This document shows, piece after piece, positions 16,862 to 26,182 of a stretch of DNA of 64,000 bases. This DNA is from Geobacter sp. UBA2189 (lineage in GTDB: Bacteria; Desulfobacterota; Desulfuromonadia; Geobacterales; Pseudopelobacteraceae), in assembly GCA_002328035.1 (NCBI GenBank), contig DCVL01000039.1, positions 26,798 through 90,797 of the forward strand, read 5' to 3'. How positions within the stretch are numbered: the first letter of the stretch is position 1; every line of letters begins with the position of its first letter. The notes beneath the pieces are model-generated. The model saw only the letters and a program-made list of their open reading frames with translations, was not told the origin of the DNA and ran no database searches. Made by a program: the position numbers and the translations under genes.

Positions 16862-18175
16862 TTACAGCTTCAGATCCAGCTCGTTCTGGGTCAACTGTTC
16901 ACGCAGCTGTTTCTTACGGATCTCCACCATTTCACCAGTACGGGTCTTCATTACTGCACCAGGTTTGCGGTGGGAGTTGTAGTTTTCCGGCGACATACTT
17001 TCAGAGTAGGCACCGGTGCCGCCAATAACGACGTAGTCACCTATTTCCGGTTCGGCAATCATCACCGGCACAATATTGCCATCACTATCCAGACGGACTG
17101 AGTCGCCACTTTCACAGCAGCGTCCGACAATACCGAATGACTTCAAGTCGTTTGCCTGAATACCGTCATACTCGCTGGAGAGTAGTGTACCATCCTGCCG
17201 CACAATGGCAATCGGATGCTCGGAACCGTACAGCAGCGGGCGGGTCAACAGCTCCATACCTCCATCAACGATCAGGAAGTTCAGTTCGTTGGTCAGCTTT
17301 TTATCAATAATCCGCGTTATTATATGGCCAGAGTTGGCCACAACAAAGGTGCCAGGTTCAATCTCCATCTGCAGTTCTCGACCGGTTTCAGCTTTAAACT
17401 CCTCGATGCGCTGCTTTGCATAAGCGCCCAGGGAGGCAATATCAGCCTGTTTTTCTCCCTGCATCCGGGCTACTTTAAGCCCGCCACCAAAGCTTACGGT
17501 AGTAGCCTCAGGAAAATAGGTCTTTACAAAGCCAAGCTCGCGGTCAATGTTCTGGCGCCATTTTTCAGGGTCGCCGCCTGAACCGATATGCACATGCACC
17601 TGGGTAAACCGCAGTCCCTGCTCGTCTGCCATTGCCTTTACCTTGGGAACATCATTTAAGTGTACACCGAAGCAGGAGTATTCACTGCCGGTATCACGGG
17701 TAGCGCTTTCACCACCACCGGCGGCTCCCGGATGAACCCTTATTGAGAGGTCAATCCTGTTAACCCTGGCAAAGTCCGCAATCAACTGATACTGCAGCAT
17801 GGAACAGACGTTGTATTTTAGCCCGACCTTGATCATCTCTTCAAGTTCTGCCCGCTCCTCACCGGCAGGGACTTCTTGTGTGGTCAGCATCATCCGGCTA
17901 AAGGGAACTCCGGCAGCGTGGGCGCGGGCAGCTTCATCAAGTGATGAACAATCCAGATCCAGCCCTTTATTGGTAACCACTCGCAGGACGGTACGATCAG
18001 AGTTGGCTTTCATGGCATAGCGTACGTGGAGACCATATGCATTAGGCATATTAAGCAGCTGTTCACAGCTGTTTTCTATGTATGCCTGATCATGCAAATA
18101 TATCGGGGTACCCCACTGTTGGGCTATTTTGGGAACAAGAGTTGCGTCAAGCTTTGTCGGGCCAAACTGTTTCAT
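16862..18175 (-). CDS. lysA: Diaminopimelate decarboxylase
   Basis: 437 residues, PLP fold-type III. YAMKAN near residue 53 carries the PLP Lys; VHVHIGSGGD near 195 and EPGTFVVANSG near 285 bind cofactor and substrate; CCESGD and GAYSESMSPENYNS near the C-terminus supply the catalytic Cys from the partner subunit and the Tyr. It converts meso-DAP to lysine, completing the pathway begun by dapA/dapB/dapL 12 kb away. I choose ATG 18175 because AAAGG lies six bases before it; an in-frame ATG at 18181 would abut that site. Related fold-III decarboxylases cannot be fully excluded. Confidence 0.85.
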   Translation of the reverse strand: MKQFGPTKLDATLVPKIAQQWGTPIYLHDQAYIENSCEQLLNMPNAYGLHVRYAMKANSDRTVLRVVTNKGLDLDCSSLDEAARAHAAGVPFSRMMLTTQEVPAGEERAELEEMIKVGLKYNVCSMLQYQLIADFARVNRIDLSIRVHPGAAGGGESATRDTGSEYSCFGVHLNDVPKVKAMADEQGLRFTQVHVHIGSGGDPEKWRQNIDRELGFVKTYFPEATTVSFGGGLKVARMQGEKQADIASLGAYAKQRIEEFKAETGRELQMEIEPGTFVVANSGHIITRIIDKKLTNELNFLIVDGGMELLTRPLLYGSEHPIAIVRQDGTLLSSEYDGIQANDLKSFGIVGRCCESGDSVRLDSDGNIVPVMIAEPEIGDYVVIGGTGAYSESMSPENYNSHRKPGAVMKTRTGEMVEIRKKQLREQLTQNELDLKL

Positions 18176-18292
18176 TTTCATCCTTTCAAACTCAAAAATG
18201 TAATATTATTCTAAACAGTTACAAGACATCTCTATCTGATTCAAAAATAATAATCAGCACTTTCTGTTTTATCCATAAAAGGTGCAGAAATG

Positions 18293-18751
18293 TCAGTTCT
18301 GCTGTTCCTGAACTGGCGCAGCCTGGTCACATCGCTCAACAACATCTCTAAGCCAGGCAATCTCATCAGGAACAAACCGCTTGGAAAATTCAGTGCCGAT
18401 GTTAAGCGCCCAATGGAGCGGCGGCATCGTCGTGGCAGCAAGTACGTAACCAGGAACCGATACCCATGTAACCTTGTCTCCTGCCCAGTTTTTAAGGCGT
18501 TCTTCGGTATCAAACAACATCAGGTAATCGTTCCCTTCCGATTCAATAATTAACGGAAGCACCTGCCCTTCTTCAAGCTCAAGTTCTCCGTCAAACTCCT
18601 GTTTATCCAGGTTGGGAACGAAGTAGTTTGTATTGAGAAATATATCATAAAATTTAGACTGGCTTTTAGGATCTGTCATATCTTCGCGCAAGATCTGTAG
18701 CGCCTGATCGAGTCTGTTGATATCTTTATGCTTTTCAGTTGAAGTTGCCAT
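18293..18751 (-). CDS. SseB-like protein
   Basis: 152 residues from ATG 18751, which is preceded by AAGGAG; the longer open frame upstream overlaps the divergent acetyltransferase gene and is rejected. The sequence matches the SseB N-terminal domain family: FYDIFLNTNYFVPN, LPLIIESEGNDYLMLFDTEERLKNW and a later hydrophobic core. SseB-family proteins are small cytoplasmic proteins of unclear role, linked in enterobacteria to enhanced serine sensitivity. Separated from the downstream lysA by 117 bp with no visible signals. Confidence 0.72.
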   Translation of the reverse strand: MATSTEKHKDINRLDQALQILREDMTDPKSQSKFYDIFLNTNYFVPNLDKQEFDGELELEEGQVLPLIIESEGNDYLMLFDTEERLKNWAGDKVTWVSVPGYVLAATTMPPLHWALNIGTEFSKRFVPDEIAWLRDVVERCDQAAPVQEQQN

Positions 18752-18907
18752 TTGTGCTCCTTGTGGTGGAGGAAATTTTCGGCATATTATCTTAAATGGA
18801 AGGCTACAGCAATCAGGAAAGATTGCTTTAGCAGACTGGTTTATGCGATTCTTCTTCCGACTGGATAAAAAAATACTGAAACAAAGCTTGTTCAGGAAAC
18901 AGGGTTC

Positions 18908-19429
18908 ATGAAGATACAAAAAGTAACCATCGAACATCGCCCCAAAGTCTATGCCCTCTTGCAGCGGGCTTTTCCAGGCAGAGCCTATGAAGCTGCTTTG
19001 GTAAAGAAGCTTCACGACAATGGGAGGCTCCTCCATGAATGGGTCTGCATCCAGACCAACAAAGTTATAGCCTACATCGCCTTTTCCAATGCATACCGTG
19101 GCAAACAGCCCTGCGGTCTTCACCTTGCTCCGATGGCAGTTGCTCCGGATTTTCAGAGAAAGGGGGTTGGTTCTGAACTGATACGGTTTACACTGCGTCA
19201 GGAGGTCATACAAAACCAGCCGCTATTTGTCCTGGGAGAACCGACCTACTATCAGCGCTTTGGATTCAGGCTCTGTAGCTGTCCGCTCTGTCCCTTTGAT
19301 AAAAACAATGCACACTTTCTGAGTATTCATAACGATAATGCCAACACTTTTACGGTAGGATATGAACCTGAATTTATAAGTCAGGCTACCCCTACTATCA
19401 CTGGTAAGAGAGATAAAAAATCTGAGTAA
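18908..19429 (+). CDS. GNAT family N-acetyltransferase (YhbS-like)
   Basis: 173 residues. The acetyl-CoA-binding motif A is visible as LAPMAVAPDFQRKGVGSELI (residues ~75-95), followed by FVLGEPTYYQRFGF, the motif B signature typical of the YhbS/COG3153 group. The substrate cannot be read from the sequence. It lies 38 bases before srkA in the same direction, so the two may be co-transcribed. Confidence 0.85.
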   Translation: MKIQKVTIEHRPKVYALLQRAFPGRAYEAALVKKLHDNGRLLHEWVCIQTNKVIAYIAFSNAYRGKQPCGLHLAPMAVAPDFQRKGVGSELIRFTLRQEVIQNQPLFVLGEPTYYQRFGFRLCSCPLCPFDKNNAHFLSIHNDNANTFTVGYEPEFISQATPTITGKRDKKSE

Positions 19430-19467
19430 CGAGTTTACTTTTAACGGCTCTGTAGATAAGGAGATAG

Positions 19468-20463
19468 ATGCTGAGCATACAACCCAACACGCACCCTTTT
19501 CATACTTTAACCCCTGATTTGATAATGGATGCAATAGAGAGCCTTGAGTTTCGTTGCGACTGCCGAAATCTTGCTCTGAACAGCTATGAGAACAGGGTCT
19601 ATCAGGTAGGGATTGAGGACGATAAACCTCTAATCGCCAAATTCTACCGCCCTGGCCGCTGGACAGATGCTCAAATCCTGGAGGAACATGAGTTATGCCT
19701 TGAGCTGGCCAGGCATGAGTTGCCTGTAGTGGCACCATGGAGAAACCATGACGGTACAAGCCTGTTCAACTATCATAACTTCCGTTTTGCCCTTTACCAG
19801 CGTCAAGGCGGGCATGCACCGGAGTTTGACAACCTGGACAACCTCCTGATACTGGGCAGAATGCTTGGAAGGATGCACAGGATCGGTTCACTAAAAGAGT
19901 TTGCATACCGTCCGGCTCTCGACAGCAAGAGCTTCGGCCATGAAAGCGTTGCACTTATCAGCGAAAAATTCATCCCATCTGAATATAATGAAAGTTATAT
20001 GGCCTTAACTTCACTGTTGCTGGAGAAGGTTGACCGCCTGTTGAGAGAGGCTGGGGATCTCAAACAGATCCGGGTACATGGTGACTGTCACAGCGGCAAC
20101 ATTCTCTGGCGGAACAACGCCCCCCATTTTGTGGATTTTGATGACAGCCGAATGGCACCGGCAGTACAAGACTTCTGGATGATGCTATCCGGTGATCGTA
20201 CTCGTAAATTGGCTCAACTGGATGCATTACTGGAAGGTTACGGGGAATTCTTCGATTTTAATCCATCAGAGCTACGCCTGATTGAGGTTTTTCGCACCCT
20301 GCGGATGCTGCATTACAGCGCATGGCTTGCTCGTCGTTGGGGTGATCCGGCCTTCCCGATCGCCTTTCCGTGGTTCAACACCATGCATTACTGGGGCGAA
20401 CAGATCCTTGAACTTCGCGAACAGCTGGCTGCGCTGGATGAACCACCACTGGAACTGTTATAA
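19468..20463 (+). CDS. srkA: Stress response kinase (RdoA/YihE family)
   Basis: 331 residues, matching E. coli SrkA in length. An aminoglycoside-phosphotransferase-like kinase fold with NSYENRVYQVG as the nucleotide loop near residue 40, catalytic loop VHGDCHSGNILW near 207 and the metal-binding FVDFDDSRMAPAVQD near 225. The family phosphorylates Ser/Thr in proteins and protects cells under stress in E. coli. AAGGAG precedes ATG 19468. Confidence 0.9.
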   Translation: MLSIQPNTHPFHTLTPDLIMDAIESLEFRCDCRNLALNSYENRVYQVGIEDDKPLIAKFYRPGRWTDAQILEEHELCLELARHELPVVAPWRNHDGTSLFNYHNFRFALYQRQGGHAPEFDNLDNLLILGRMLGRMHRIGSLKEFAYRPALDSKSFGHESVALISEKFIPSEYNESYMALTSLLLEKVDRLLREAGDLKQIRVHGDCHSGNILWRNNAPHFVDFDDSRMAPAVQDFWMMLSGDRTRKLAQLDALLEGYGEFFDFNPSELRLIEVFRTLRMLHYSAWLARRWGDPAFPIAFPWFNTMHYWGEQILELREQLAALDEPPLELL

Positions 20464-20565
20464 TTCTGAAATGCCACCTGATTACATGAACAAATCTGAC
20501 CTTCTTAAGGCCATAATCAAAAGGCTTAGGGCTGATCTGGCACTTTTTATGATTTTCTCCAACTG

Positions 20566-20594
20566 AACCGGCTCCGTTTAAAGCGGAGCCGGTT
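20566..20594. terminator. Bidirectional terminator between srkA and the CoA-transferase gene
   Basis: Perfect 11-bp stem AACCGGCTCCG with a seven-base loop, located between convergent genes. T-rich on the plus side (GGTTTCATTC). Confidence 0.8.
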
Positions 20595-20601
20595 TCATTC
20601 T

Positions 20602-22164
20602 TTAAATTTCCCAGTTACCGATCTTCATTGTTCCGTTTTTAGCCAGGTTTACCTGCATCTTGAATACCCTGTCCAAAAGTTGCGGCTCGTGACCGGCCTT
20701 ACGGCTTACACAATCTTTAGTTGAGATATCCAGATACTCCTGGAGGAGCGGTTTATAGTCAGGATGTACACACTTATTGATGATCTCCTGAGCCCGGTCT
20801 TTTGGTGCCAGGCCACGCAGATCAGCCAGCCCCTGCTCTGTTACAAGTACGTCGAGATCGTGTTCCGTGTGGTCAACGTGCGGTACATGTGGGACTACGC
20901 AGGTTATACCAGTCGGGTCAGTCTTGGTAGGACGTACAGATGGAGTATGCATAATGGAAAGATAGGCATTACGCAGGAAATCTCCAGATCCCCCGATACC
21001 GTTGATCATCCTGGTGCCGCCCACCAGGGTGGAGTTGGCGTGGGCATAGATATCAAACTCTACCGGGGTGTTCATGGCAATACAACCCAGACGACGAATC
21101 GGTTCCGGGTGGTTGGCGATGGAGAGTGGACGCATCATCACCTTATTGGCGTACTTGTCCCAATTGTCGTAAAATCGTTTGAAACCGTCTACCGAAAAGG
21201 AAAGGGATACCGTTGAGGCAAACTGCAGCTTGCCAGAGTCAAAGAAGTCCAACATTGTATCCTGCAACACCTCGGTCCAGACATTCAGGCCGGTAAATGG
21301 TCCTTTCGCCAGACCGCCAATTACAGCATTGGCAATGGAACCAACCCCTGACTGCAATGGCAAAAGACTTTTGGGCAGACGTCCAAGTTTTACTTCATTA
21401 CCGAAAAACTCGATAATATTGTCAGCTATCGCTTCAGATGTGTCATCCTGCTCACTGAATGAGCGACCGTTGTCGGGGCGGTTTGACTCTATGATTGCTA
21501 CAATCTTGTCAGTATCAATCCTTACATATGGTGAACCAGCCCGGTCATCAACACGGCTTATCATGTAAGGCAACCTGTTAGGGGGATTAATCGGCTCAAT
21601 TATGTCATGCAACCCCTCAAAACTGGGAATTGATGTATTAATCTCAATGATGATTTTATCAGCGATCTGGACAAGCTCCGGCACTACACCACACGATGCG
21701 GTCAAAACGAGGCCACCGTTTTCGGTAATGGCAGAACACTCAATGATTGCGATATCCAGCCGCCCCCCGTTATCCTTGGTGTAGAAGCCATAACCCAAGT
21801 CCTGGGCAAACATGGAAAGGTGCCGATCACCCATACGAATACGGCCTTCGTTGATCCCTGCCTGGATATTTTTACCTGTCTGGTAGGGCCAGCGGCGGTC
21901 AATCATGTCAAGTGAAGCCCAGCGATCTTCGGTTTCTACTCCAACTGAGGCTCCAATAAAAAGATTGAATTTGAGTTTACCCTGCAGGTTGTTTTTTTCG
22001 ACATGCTCCGCCAAGGCAATTGGCACCATTTTGGGGTATCCAGCCGGTGTAAAACCTGACCAACCAATGTTCATACCGTTCTTAAACAACGGGATAACAT
22101 CTTCAACATTTTTGATTCTGGCATGGAGATTTTTCTTTCTGATCCTGTTACGTAATTCCAACAT
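20602..22164 (-). CDS. Acetyl-CoA hydrolase/transferase family: succinate:acetate CoA-transferase
   Basis: 520 residues. The sequence follows the succinate/acetate CoA-transferase (AarC/Cat1-like) pattern: IGWSGFTPAGYPK near residue 33, LPLQSGVGSIANAVIGGL near 268, VWTEVLQD near 292 with the likely catalytic Glu, and near the C-terminus LVTEQGLADLRGLAP. In Geobacter, such an enzyme activates acetate with succinyl-CoA, completing the citric-acid cycle during acetate oxidation; this role is inferred from family and lineage. GGAGGATAGG precedes the ATG. A TetR regulator is divergently transcribed next to it, with a palindrome between them. Confidence 0.88.
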   Translation of the reverse strand: MLELRNRIRKKNLHARIKNVEDVIPLFKNGMNIGWSGFTPAGYPKMVPIALAEHVEKNNLQGKLKFNLFIGASVGVETEDRWASLDMIDRRWPYQTGKNIQAGINEGRIRMGDRHLSMFAQDLGYGFYTKDNGGRLDIAIIECSAITENGGLVLTASCGVVPELVQIADKIIIEINTSIPSFEGLHDIIEPINPPNRLPYMISRVDDRAGSPYVRIDTDKIVAIIESNRPDNGRSFSEQDDTSEAIADNIIEFFGNEVKLGRLPKSLLPLQSGVGSIANAVIGGLAKGPFTGLNVWTEVLQDTMLDFFDSGKLQFASTVSLSFSVDGFKRFYDNWDKYANKVMMRPLSIANHPEPIRRLGCIAMNTPVEFDIYAHANSTLVGGTRMINGIGGSGDFLRNAYLSIMHTPSVRPTKTDPTGITCVVPHVPHVDHTEHDLDVLVTEQGLADLRGLAPKDRAQEIINKCVHPDYKPLLQEYLDISTKDCVSRKAGHEPQLLDRVFKMQVNLAKNGTMKIGNWEI

Positions 22165-22261
22165 CTGTTCCTATCCTCCTCTGGAACCCAAGCGCATGGC
22201 TTGTTCCACTGTAATAACCATGCATATACATGGTTACGAACGGCACTATATTTATGCATAT

Positions 22262-22271
22262 CGAACGTTCG
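22262..22271. promoter_or_regulatory. Palindrome, candidate TetR-type operator
   Basis: CGAACGTTCG is a perfect 10-bp palindrome, about 97 bases from the CoA-transferase start and 130 from the divergent TetR start. A related half-site, ACGAACGG, lies at about 22234. Palindromes of this kind are typical operators of TetR proteins that regulate acyl-CoA metabolism. Confidence 0.5.
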
Positions 22272-22401
22272 TTAGAATTGTATAATAGCTATACGATATT
22301 GTCTGTTGCAAGAATTAAATTGTGTAGTAGCAGTAAAAAATTGGAAACTACTGATTAGTTTGTTACTCTTTTGAGTACAAATATTAAGGGACTGGATAAA
22401 A

Positions 22402-23001
22402 ATGACGAAACTGGATTGTCGCACCCGATTGTTAGAGGTTGGGACGCAACTGTTTGCTGAGCGTGGGCTGTATGGAGTCAGTATCAGGGAACTTTCCCAA
22501 GCTGCCGGGGTCAGTATTTCTATGGTGTCATACTACTTTGGCGGTAAGGAAGCCCTTTATGCCGCTGTGCTCCAGGAACAGTTTTCCTGTTTTGACCAGA
22601 TTGATAATTTACGCAAACCCGGTTCAGAACCACTCTCCGTTCTTGAGGCCTATCTTCGCTGGACACTACAGCGACACCGCAATAATCCGCACCTGTTGCG
22701 GTTCTACACCAGTGAATTGACCAATCCAACCTGTTTTTTTGCTTCTATTGTCTCTCCGGCGATCAGTAAGATAATAAGAGTGCTGACAGAGGTAATTGAA
22801 GAGGGAATAAGACAAGGCCTATTTCGTGAGGAAATCCACGCAGTCAATGCCTCTTTAGCCCTGGCCGGTATGGTCAACTACTTTTTTATAAGCCTTCTGG
22901 CTACGGAAAACCTGATTAGCCACTCGCCAGAGCAGGATGAACTGCTTGTGCAGCAATATCTGCTTATCTTTACCCACGGAATTATTAAACAGAGTCAATA
23001 A
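22402..23001 (+). CDS. TetR/AcrR family transcriptional regulator
   Basis: 199 residues. The N-terminal helix-turn-helix is complete: TRLLEVGTQLFAERGLYGVSI, then IRELSQAAGVSISMVSYYFGGKEALY. The C-terminal ligand-binding half (LTNPTCFFASIVSPAISKI) is of the CerR/YbiH type. Divergent from the CoA-transferase gene with about 240 bp between starts, so it probably controls that gene and itself; the ligand is unknown. Confidence 0.88.
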   Translation: MTKLDCRTRLLEVGTQLFAERGLYGVSIRELSQAAGVSISMVSYYFGGKEALYAAVLQEQFSCFDQIDNLRKPGSEPLSVLEAYLRWTLQRHRNNPHLLRFYTSELTNPTCFFASIVSPAISKIIRVLTEVIEEGIRQGLFREEIHAVNASLALAGMVNYFFISLLATENLISHSPEQDELLVQQYLLIFTHGIIKQSQ

Positions 23002-23039
23002 ATCTCTGCAGCTGCTTAGTAGCCCGCTAACATTTCGAA

Positions 23040-23068
23040 TTGATTAACAAATACTATTATGTTATAGG
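23040..23068 (+). promoter_or_regulatory. Candidate sigma-70 promoter upstream of the ABC-F gene
   Basis: TTGATT, 17-base spacer, TATAGG. Transcription would start near 23075, a few bases before a terminator-like hairpin. Confidence 0.45.
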
Positions 23069-23080
23069 ATTACATACCTG

Positions 23081-23109
23081 AACCACAGGGGATCCCCTTG
23101 TGGTTTTTT
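23081..23109 (+). terminator. Rho-independent terminator / possible attenuator before the ABC-F gene
   Basis: AACCACAGGGG pairs with CCCCTTGTGGTT through a small bulge, followed by six T. It lies 80 bases past the TetR stop and only 22 bases before the ABC-F start, so either it ends the TetR transcript or it controls read-through into the ABC-F gene. Confidence 0.7.
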
Positions 23110-23131
23110 ATGTTCAGAAAGAGAGATAAAA

Positions 23132-24769
23132 ATGATAAGCACCAACAACATCAGCCTTGCCTACGGCAAGCGGGTGATCTTCAAGGATGTCAACATCAAG
23201 TTTGTGCCGGGCAACTGCTACGGCCTGATCGGAGCCAACGGGGCGGGAAAATCAACATTTCTGAAAATCCTCGCCGGTCTCTCAGAGGCTGATTCAGGCA
23301 CGGTATCAGTCGGCCCACGGGAGCGAATCGCATTCCTGAAACAGGATCAATTTGCGTTTGATGAGCATACTGTTTTTAACACCGTTATAATGGGTCATGA
23401 ACGGCTATACGAGGTTATGACTGCGCGTGAGGCAATCTACTCAAAGACAGAGTTCACTGAAGAAGATGGCATCCGCTCTGCCGAGCTGGAGGCAGAGTTC
23501 GCCGAGATGAACGGTTACGAGGCTGAGTCTGAGGCAGCGGTGCTCCTGAACGGTCTGGGAATACCGGAGGAGTTGCGTCACAAGCAGATGAAGGAGCTGG
23601 AGGGTGGCGATAAGGTACGGGTTCTGCTGGCTCAGGCTCTGTTTGGAAACCCTGATATACTGTTACTGGACGAACCGACCAACCATCTTGATCTAAAGAC
23701 AATCAACTGGCTGGAGGAGTTTTTGTCACGATTTAATAACACAGTGATTGTTGTCTCCCACGACCGTCACTTTCTGAACCAGGTCTGTACCCATATGGCT
23801 GACATCGACTTTGGACGTATTCAGGTATACGTAGGCAACTACGACTTCTGGTATCAGGCAAGTCAGCTTAACCTTAAGCAGAAGCAGGATGAGAACCGTA
23901 AGGTTACCGACAAAGCCAATGAGCTGAAGGAGTTTATACAGCGTTTTTCCTCCAACGCCTCCAAGGCCAAGCAGGCCACCTCACGCAAGAAACTGCTGGA
24001 AAAGCTGACAATAGAGGAGATGCCGGTCTCATCCCGCAAGTATCCCCACGTGGTTTTCAAACCTGAGCGCCCATGCGGTGATATAATCCTGGAGGTCAGC
24101 GGACTTTCAAAGATTTTAGATGGAGTAGAGATCTTTAAGGGATTGGATCTGAATGTTAGAAAGGGGGACAAGATCGCCTTTGTAGGTGGAAACAGCCTGG
24201 CAAAGACCACCCTTTTCCAGATCCTTACGGGAGAACTTGAGCCGGATGCAGGTAATTTCCGCTGGGGAGTTACAATCACAAGCAGCTACTTTCCCAAAGA
24301 CAATGCTACCTATTTTGACAATGACCTAAACCTGATCGAATGGCTGGGGCAGTACTCACCCCCCACTGAGGGGGAGACATTTGCCCGTGGCTTTCTTGGT
24401 CGAATGCTATTTTCAGGGGATGAGGCCACAAAAAAAACCAGAGTGCTATCAGGTGGCGAGCGTGTACGTTGCATGCTGTCACGGATGATGCTTACCGGCT
24501 CTAACGTGCTTATTCTGGATGAGCCAACCAACCACCTGGATCTGGAATCTATCACCGCTCTTAACAACGGACTCGTCTCCTTCAGCGAGGTTATCCTTTT
24601 TGCCTCCCATGACCATGAGTTTGTAAGTACCGTTGCAAACCGGATAGTTGAGTTTACCCCTGGCGGTATTATTGATAGAACAATGAGTTTTGAGGAGTAC
24701 CTGGAGAGTGAGGAGGTTAATCAGTACAGGAATAAACTCTGCCACGGCCATGCGGATCTTACACTGTAA
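23132..24769 (+). CDS. ABC-F family ATPase (YbiT-like)
   Basis: 545 residues, two ABC domains, no membrane segments. Domain 1 has Walker A GANGAGKS near residue 36, Walker B ILLLDEPTNHLD near 185 and the inter-domain linker with KAKQATSRKKLLEKL near 285. Domain 2 has Walker A GGNSLAKTT, in which the usual GKS/T is replaced by AKT, the signature LSGGERVRCMLSRMML and Walker B LILDEPTNHLD. The first-domain signature is LEGGD rather than LSGGE. ABC-F proteins act on the ribosome as translation factors or antibiotic-protection factors; degenerate second Walker A motifs are known in this subgroup. A hairpin with T-run lies in its leader. Confidence 0.9.
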   Translation: MISTNNISLAYGKRVIFKDVNIKFVPGNCYGLIGANGAGKSTFLKILAGLSEADSGTVSVGPRERIAFLKQDQFAFDEHTVFNTVIMGHERLYEVMTAREAIYSKTEFTEEDGIRSAELEAEFAEMNGYEAESEAAVLLNGLGIPEELRHKQMKELEGGDKVRVLLAQALFGNPDILLLDEPTNHLDLKTINWLEEFLSRFNNTVIVVSHDRHFLNQVCTHMADIDFGRIQVYVGNYDFWYQASQLNLKQKQDENRKVTDKANELKEFIQRFSSNASKAKQATSRKKLLEKLTIEEMPVSSRKYPHVVFKPERPCGDIILEVSGLSKILDGVEIFKGLDLNVRKGDKIAFVGGNSLAKTTLFQILTGELEPDAGNFRWGVTITSSYFPKDNATYFDNDLNLIEWLGQYSPPTEGETFARGFLGRMLFSGDEATKKTRVLSGGERVRCMLSRMMLTGSNVLILDEPTNHLDLESITALNNGLVSFSEVILFASHDHEFVSTVANRIVEFTPGGIIDRTMSFEEYLESEEVNQYRNKLCHGHADLTL

Positions 24770-24812
24770 TTGACAAAAAAGCCGTGACCGTGCGATAAAT
24801 GAACCTGTTAGA

Positions 24813-24847
24813 AGAAAAACCGCTTTCACCTGAGAGGCGGTTTTTCT
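24813..24847 (+). terminator. Terminator after the ABC-F gene
   Basis: Perfect 11-bp stem AGAAAAACCGC with a 13-base loop; the 3' arm itself supplies the T-run (GGTTTTTCTG). Confidence 0.85.
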
Positions 24848-24889
24848 GTTTAACCCTATCAAGCTAGAAAACAGTTTTGGAGAGAGTGC

Positions 24890-26149
24890 GTGGAGAACAG
24901 AAGAAAACTATTGATTAGAAACAAGAGAATAGCCACAGGGTTGATGATTGGAGCGGCAATACTGTTTGTCATTGCCAGGATGCAAAAAGGAAATGGTATA
25001 TGGGAATGGATTGCCGCATTTGCCGAGGCGTCGATGGTTGGCGCACTGGCAGACTGGTTTGCAGTGGTTGCCATGTTTCGCCATCCACTTGGCCTGCCTA
25101 TACCCCATACTGCCATTATCAAGAACAAGAAAGAGGCCATAGCCAGTAATCTGGCGAAGTTCATACGTGAAAAATTCATTGCAAATGATACTCTTATAAC
25201 CAAACTGCAAGCCTACAATCCGGCTGAGCATTTGGCCGTGTACCTGATATCAAGGGATAATGCAGCGGGGATATCCAAAGGGTTGAGCCGCCTGATGGCT
25301 GATTCTCTGGATTTTATGGATAATGAACATATACAACAGTTTTTGAGAGCAGCGCTTGCAAGCAAGATTGAAGGTTTTGATCTCTCAACCTCAGTGGGAA
25401 ATATCCTGGAAAAACTCAGAAAGGATAATCGTCACCAGGTTCTGCTGGATGAAATGCTGTGCCGCTTTGCAGACTGGCTTGCAACAGAAGAGGCGCAGAA
25501 CAGGCTGGCAGGCTCAATTGACGATCTCTGCACCAAAGAATATCCGATACTCAGTGTCTTTATTCCAAACCGTGAGCAGTTTACAAGAGGCGCCGGCGAG
25601 AAAGTGGCCAAAAGGCTGAACGACTTTATCCAGACGGTTAATGAAGATCCTGAACATCAACTAAGACAGAGATTTGATACTGTAGTAACAGATTTCATTG
25701 CACGTCTGCAGACTGATTCTGCACTGCGGGCAAAAGTTGAAGGCCTGAAGCTGGAACTGCTGAACAATCGTTTGATAAGTGATTACGCAAAGAGTATAGC
25801 CAATGATCTTAAAAACTGGTTAACCGCTGACTTGCAGCAGGATGACTCAAAGGTAAGGGATAAGATTGCAGGAGCAGTGGAAGGACTTGGTCTCACTCTA
25901 TCGGACAGCCTGGAGTTAAAGAAGCTGTTGAATGAATATATTGAAAGACTCCTGCTTCGCCATGGAGATACTCTTAGAGAAACCGTTGCCCGCCATATTT
26001 CAGGGACGGTTAATACCTGGGAAACGGATGATTATAGCAACGATATAGAACTTAGCATCGGTTCCGATCTGCAGTTTATAAGAATGAACGGTACGCTGGT
26101 TGGAGGTCTGATAGGCCTGCTGTTGCATGCACTTTCGCTGTTTATCTGA
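24890..26149 (+). CDS. DUF445 family membrane protein
   Basis: 419 residues, GTG start at 24890. An N-terminal membrane segment (residues 14-30) is followed by the family signature AFAEASMVGALADWFAVVAMFRHPLG (quoted in part) around residues 45-70, then HTAIIKNKKEAIASNLAKF. The middle is long amphipathic helix, with a second membrane segment at the C-terminus (LIGLLLHALSLF). The family (E. coli YjiN is a member) has no assigned biochemical function. A short gene follows after 33 bases in the same direction. Confidence 0.85.
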   Translation: MENRRKLLIRNKRIATGLMIGAAILFVIARMQKGNGIWEWIAAFAEASMVGALADWFAVVAMFRHPLGLPIPHTAIIKNKKEAIASNLAKFIREKFIANDTLITKLQAYNPAEHLAVYLISRDNAAGISKGLSRLMADSLDFMDNEHIQQFLRAALASKIEGFDLSTSVGNILEKLRKDNRHQVLLDEMLCRFADWLATEEAQNRLAGSIDDLCTKEYPILSVFIPNREQFTRGAGEKVAKRLNDFIQTVNEDPEHQLRQRFDTVVTDFIARLQTDSALRAKVEGLKLELLNNRLISDYAKSIANDLKNWLTADLQQDDSKVRDKIAGAVEGLGLTLSDSLELKKLLNEYIERLLLRHGDTLRETVARHISGTVNTWETDDYSNDIELSIGSDLQFIRMNGTLVGGLIGLLLHALSLFI

Positions 26150-26182
26150 CAATCAGTTTAATCTTGAAGAGAAAGGGTTGAT

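Noticed and set aside
18752..19213. Long N-terminal extension of the SseB-like gene
   Set aside because: It overlaps the divergent acetyltransferase gene completely and has no family support.
23098..23292. 64-residue ORF overlapping the start of the ABC-F gene
   Set aside because: Out-of-frame shadow of the ABC-F gene beginning inside the terminator hairpin; no independent support.
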